From Candidatus Methylomirabilis sp. (GTDB lineage Bacteria; DYJV01), in NCBI GenBank assembly GCA_020722945.1, contig DYJV01000008.1, positions 1 through 51,236 of the forward strand: a stretch of 51,236 nt of DNA, written 5' to 3'. The stretch's first letter is position 1; the number at the start of each line of letters is the position of its first letter. The notes beneath the pieces were generated by a model, which saw only the letters and a list, made by a program, of their open reading frames with translations, ran no database searches and was not told where the DNA came from. Position numbers and translations under genes: made by a program. Shown one piece after another: positions 49,037 through 51,236 of this stretch.

Positions 49037-49492
49037 TTATAATATTTTGGAGCTGTCAAGGATAAATGTAACAGGTCCATCATTGACAAGTGAGATATCC
49101 ATATCTGCCTGAAACACCCCCTCCTTAATATTTATTGAGGGGAAAGTTTCTCTTATAAAAGTTATAAAATCATCATAAAGTTGTTTGCTCTCTGATGGAT
49201 TTTCGGCTTTATCAAAAGATGGTCTTCTACCCTTTCTACAATCACCATAAAGTGTAAACTGGGAAACTATAAGTAACTCCCCTGAAATATCAAGGAGTGA
49301 TCTATTAAAATTTTGGTCACCATCTGGGAATACCCTTAAATTTAATATTTTATTTGCTATATATTTAATATCATCAGAAGAGTCACCCCTCCCTATTCCC
49401 AGAAAAACCAGAAGACCTTTACCTATTTGACTAACTCTACGACTATCTATTTCAACAGATGCTTGGCTAACTCTCTGTATTAAAGCTCTCAT
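49037..49492 (-). CDS. dtd: D-aminoacyl-tRNA deacylase
   Basis: MRALIQRVSQASVEID, LLIVSQFTLYGDCRKGRRPSFDKA, VNDGPVTFILDS. Confidence 0.95.
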   Translation of the reverse strand: MRALIQRVSQASVEIDSRRVSQIGKGLLVFLGIGRGDSSDDIKYIANKILNLRVFPDGDQNFNRSLLDISGELLIVSQFTLYGDCRKGRRPSFDKAENPSESKQLYDDFITFIRETFPSINIKEGVFQADMDISLVNDGPVTFILDSSKIL

Positions 49493-50261
49493 CTATTATC
49501 CTCAAAGTATTTTTATAAGAATTAAACAATGTCTCTTTGTCGTGAGGTTCGAGTGTTAGAATGGCTTCTGGTGAATACTTCCTGATAAATTTAAAAATAT
49601 TATGAAAATTAATGTTACCCTCCCCAACAGCCATATGATAATCAAAAGTCCCATCATTGTCGTGAAGATGTATCTCAAATATATTTTTGTTAAAATTTTT
49701 AAAATACTCCTCTATCGGCAAAGTAGAAAAAACATTATGATGCCCAACATCCAAACATACACCTGCCTTATCATATTTAACAAGCTCAAGAAGTGTATCT
49801 AATACCTTCATATCCTTTTCAAAAATATTTTCAAAAGATATTTTCAGATTTAGAGAATTGGCATAATTTACTACTTTTGACCATGTTAGTGAGACCCTCT
49901 CTCTCCATAACTGAAAGAACTGACCATGTATAATATCGTTATACCCGGGATGAAAAACTATATTTAAAGGGGAAAATAAAACAGCAAGATCGAGCAGTTT
50001 AATAAATCTATCCTCTGTTACCACTCGTATCTTTTCATCAAAAGCACCAGGACTCAAATCGATAAATGGTGCATGAAAAGTAACTTTTATATTGTGATCT
50101 TTAATAAAATTTGACATATCGTAAAAATCTTTAAAGGTATAACTGTCCATCTGATTTGAAAATATCTTTAACTCAAGATTGAAGAGTTTACTCCCTAAAA
50201 TTAACTCTCTTTCCTGCATAAGGTAATCAACAGGAACAGAAATAAAAATATTTTTAACCAT
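49467..50261 (-). CDS. Sugar phosphate isomerase/epimerase-like TIM-barrel protein
   Basis: VTFHAPFIDLSPG, ISFENIFE, VCLDVGHHNVFS, EIHLHDNDGTFDYH motifs of the xylose isomerase-like TIM barrel. Confidence 0.8.
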   Translation of the reverse strand: MVKNIFISVPVDYLMQERELILGSKLFNLELKIFSNQMDSYTFKDFYDMSNFIKDHNIKVTFHAPFIDLSPGAFDEKIRVVTEDRFIKLLDLAVLFSPLNIVFHPGYNDIIHGQFFQLWRERVSLTWSKVVNYANSLNLKISFENIFEKDMKVLDTLLELVKYDKAGVCLDVGHHNVFSTLPIEEYFKNFNKNIFEIHLHDNDGTFDYHMAVGEGNINFHNIFKFIRKYSPEAILTLEPHDKETLFNSYKNTLRIIDESFNTES

Positions 50262-50506
50262 ACTCTACTCCACTTTAATATTATGAAAAAAGATATCTGA
50301 AATTTAGAAATGGTAACATAGTTGAAAAATAAAATAAATATTTTTTTAATAGTTAACAATTAGCAAGATAAAAGAATAGAGATTTTATCTTTATCTTGGA
50401 TGTTATAGTTTTTTTAAATTTTCCTCCTGAATGGGAAGAGGGAGTTAAAACAAAAACAAAATCTAAAAGATAAACCACCCTGTTGATGTTATAGTTTTTT
50501 TAAAAA

Positions 50507-50617
50507 ATTCCCCTCCTTCTGGGGGGTGGACAGCAAAGCCTGACAGGGAATTCCCCTCTTTCGGAGGGGTGGACAGCGAAGCTGGACGGTTAATTCCCCT
50601 CCGTAGAGGGGAATTAA
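50507..50617. repeat. Three adjacent copies of a GC-rich palindromic repeat (ATTCCCCTCN-nnn-GAGGGGTGG...)
   Basis: Copies at about 50507-50548 and 50549-50590, then a perfect 12-bp hairpin TTAATTCCCCTC-cgta-GAGGGGAATTAA at 50590-50617. Confidence 0.8.
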
Positions 50618-50730
50618 AAAAATAGTTGTTAATTGATAGGGGTTAGTTGTTAGAAAAAAAATTAAAGAGAAACCACAGCACCACTTTGCGGCATCCTTTG
50701 AGTATAGAAAAATTAAAGGGAAATAAAAAC

Positions 50731-50760
50731 CCTTAGCGTCTTTGCGTCTTTGCGAGAAAT
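50731..50760. repeat. Short repeat-like segment CCTTAGCGTCTTTGCGTCTTTGCGAGAAAT
   Basis: Internal tandem GCGTCTTT/GCGTCTTT; no coding potential. Confidence 0.5.
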
Positions 50761-50889
50761 ATAAGAAAAAAAGAGAAAAGCAGAGAGGTTTTATCTTTGG
50801 TCTTGGATGGTATAGTTTTTTTTAAAAATTCACATCAAAAGAGAGGAATGAAAGAAAGACCACCTCTCTAATGCTATGGTTTTTAAAAA

Positions 50890-51009
50890 ATTCCCCTCTA
50901 TGGAGGGGTGGCAGGCAGAGCCTGACGGGGTGGTCTTTTCTCTTATTTTTTCTCTTTTATTCCCCTCTACGGAGGGGTGGCACCGTCAGGTGACGGGGTG
51001 GTCTTTTTT
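50890..51009. repeat. Two further copies of the GC-rich palindromic repeat, each ending GACGGGGTGGTCTTTT
   Basis: ATTCCCCTCTATGGAGGGGTGGCAGGCAGAGCCTGACGGGGTGGTCTTTT (50890-50939) and ATTCCCCTCTACGGAGGGGTGGCACCGTCAGGTGACGGGGTGGTCTTTTTTT (50959-51009). Confidence 0.85.
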
Positions 51010-51105
51010 TGTTTTTGTTTATCTTTCCTACTTAATAAAGAGGGGAATTTTTCAAAAAAATAATTATCCATTGTCAATTCACCATTGACCATTCACCATT
51101 ATCAA

Positions 51106-51236
51106 TTATCCAGTTGCCCACTTCCACTCTGAGATATTTCTTGTCTGGCTATCAAAGTTGATACCGAGAAGAAACAACTGCTGATTTGGCGTTTCAGATT
51201 TGAATCTCAAAAGGTATTTACTCTTTATCTGATCCA
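51106..51236 (-). CDS. C-terminal fragment of a protein resembling AAA-ATPase-like/PD-(D/E)XK nuclease superfamily proteins; runs off the window edge
   Basis: Minus-strand translation DQIKSKYLLRFKSETPNQQLFLLGINFDSQTRNISEWKWATG*; GINFDSxxRNIxEW is typical of this family's C-terminus. Confidence 0.5.
   Translation of the reverse strand, partial: DQIKSKYLLRFKSETPNQQLFLLGINFDSQTRNISEWKWATG

Noticed and set aside
50507-51009. Possible CRISPR array from repeated GC-rich units
   Set aside because: Units differ in length and sequence, spacing is irregular (0 to about 270 nt), there are no uniform spacers and no cas genes.
50876-51088. ORF-track 70-aa plus-strand protein
   Set aside because: It is a translation of the palindromic repeats (FPSMEGW...FPSTEGW); no RBS or homologous features.

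Overview
AT-rich, gene-dense bacterial chromosome segment. Gene content suggests an anaerobic lineage such as Deferribacterota, but this is inference and no database search was run. Most genes lie on the minus strand in long, tightly coupled operons. Two blocks stand out. (1) A ~11.4 kb operon encodes a large fusion protein (PqqD-like/radical SAM/SPASM-like + ArsM-like methyltransferase + DUF5714-like), two glycosyltransferase-type proteins resembling the 'arsenosugar biosynthesis' TIGR04283/TIGR04282 families, a rhodanese, a TVP38 protein, a CCG-domain Fe-S protein, more glycosyltransferases, an outer-membrane protein and an unknown secreted protein. (2) A ~14.6 kb operon runs from class I fumarase (two subunits) through two HdrABC sets, a tandem 998-aa HdrA, MvhD-like and FrhB-like subunits, to soluble fumarate reductase/succinate dehydrogenase flavin and Fe-S subunits. 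It is a candidate Hdr-coupled, possibly electron-bifurcating, fumarate/succinate system. The rest includes metG, a TdeIII-like restriction endonuclease between apparent IS scars, DUF1007/NicO metal transport genes, a MetE-like protein, an MBL hydrolase whose 5' end seems to use a non-canonical ATT start, a diguanylate cyclase, pncB, ftsK, rsmE, lptF/lptG-like permeases, dtd, and a noncoding region rich in GC-rich palindromic composite repeats at the right end. No tRNA, rRNA or CRISPR was recognised.
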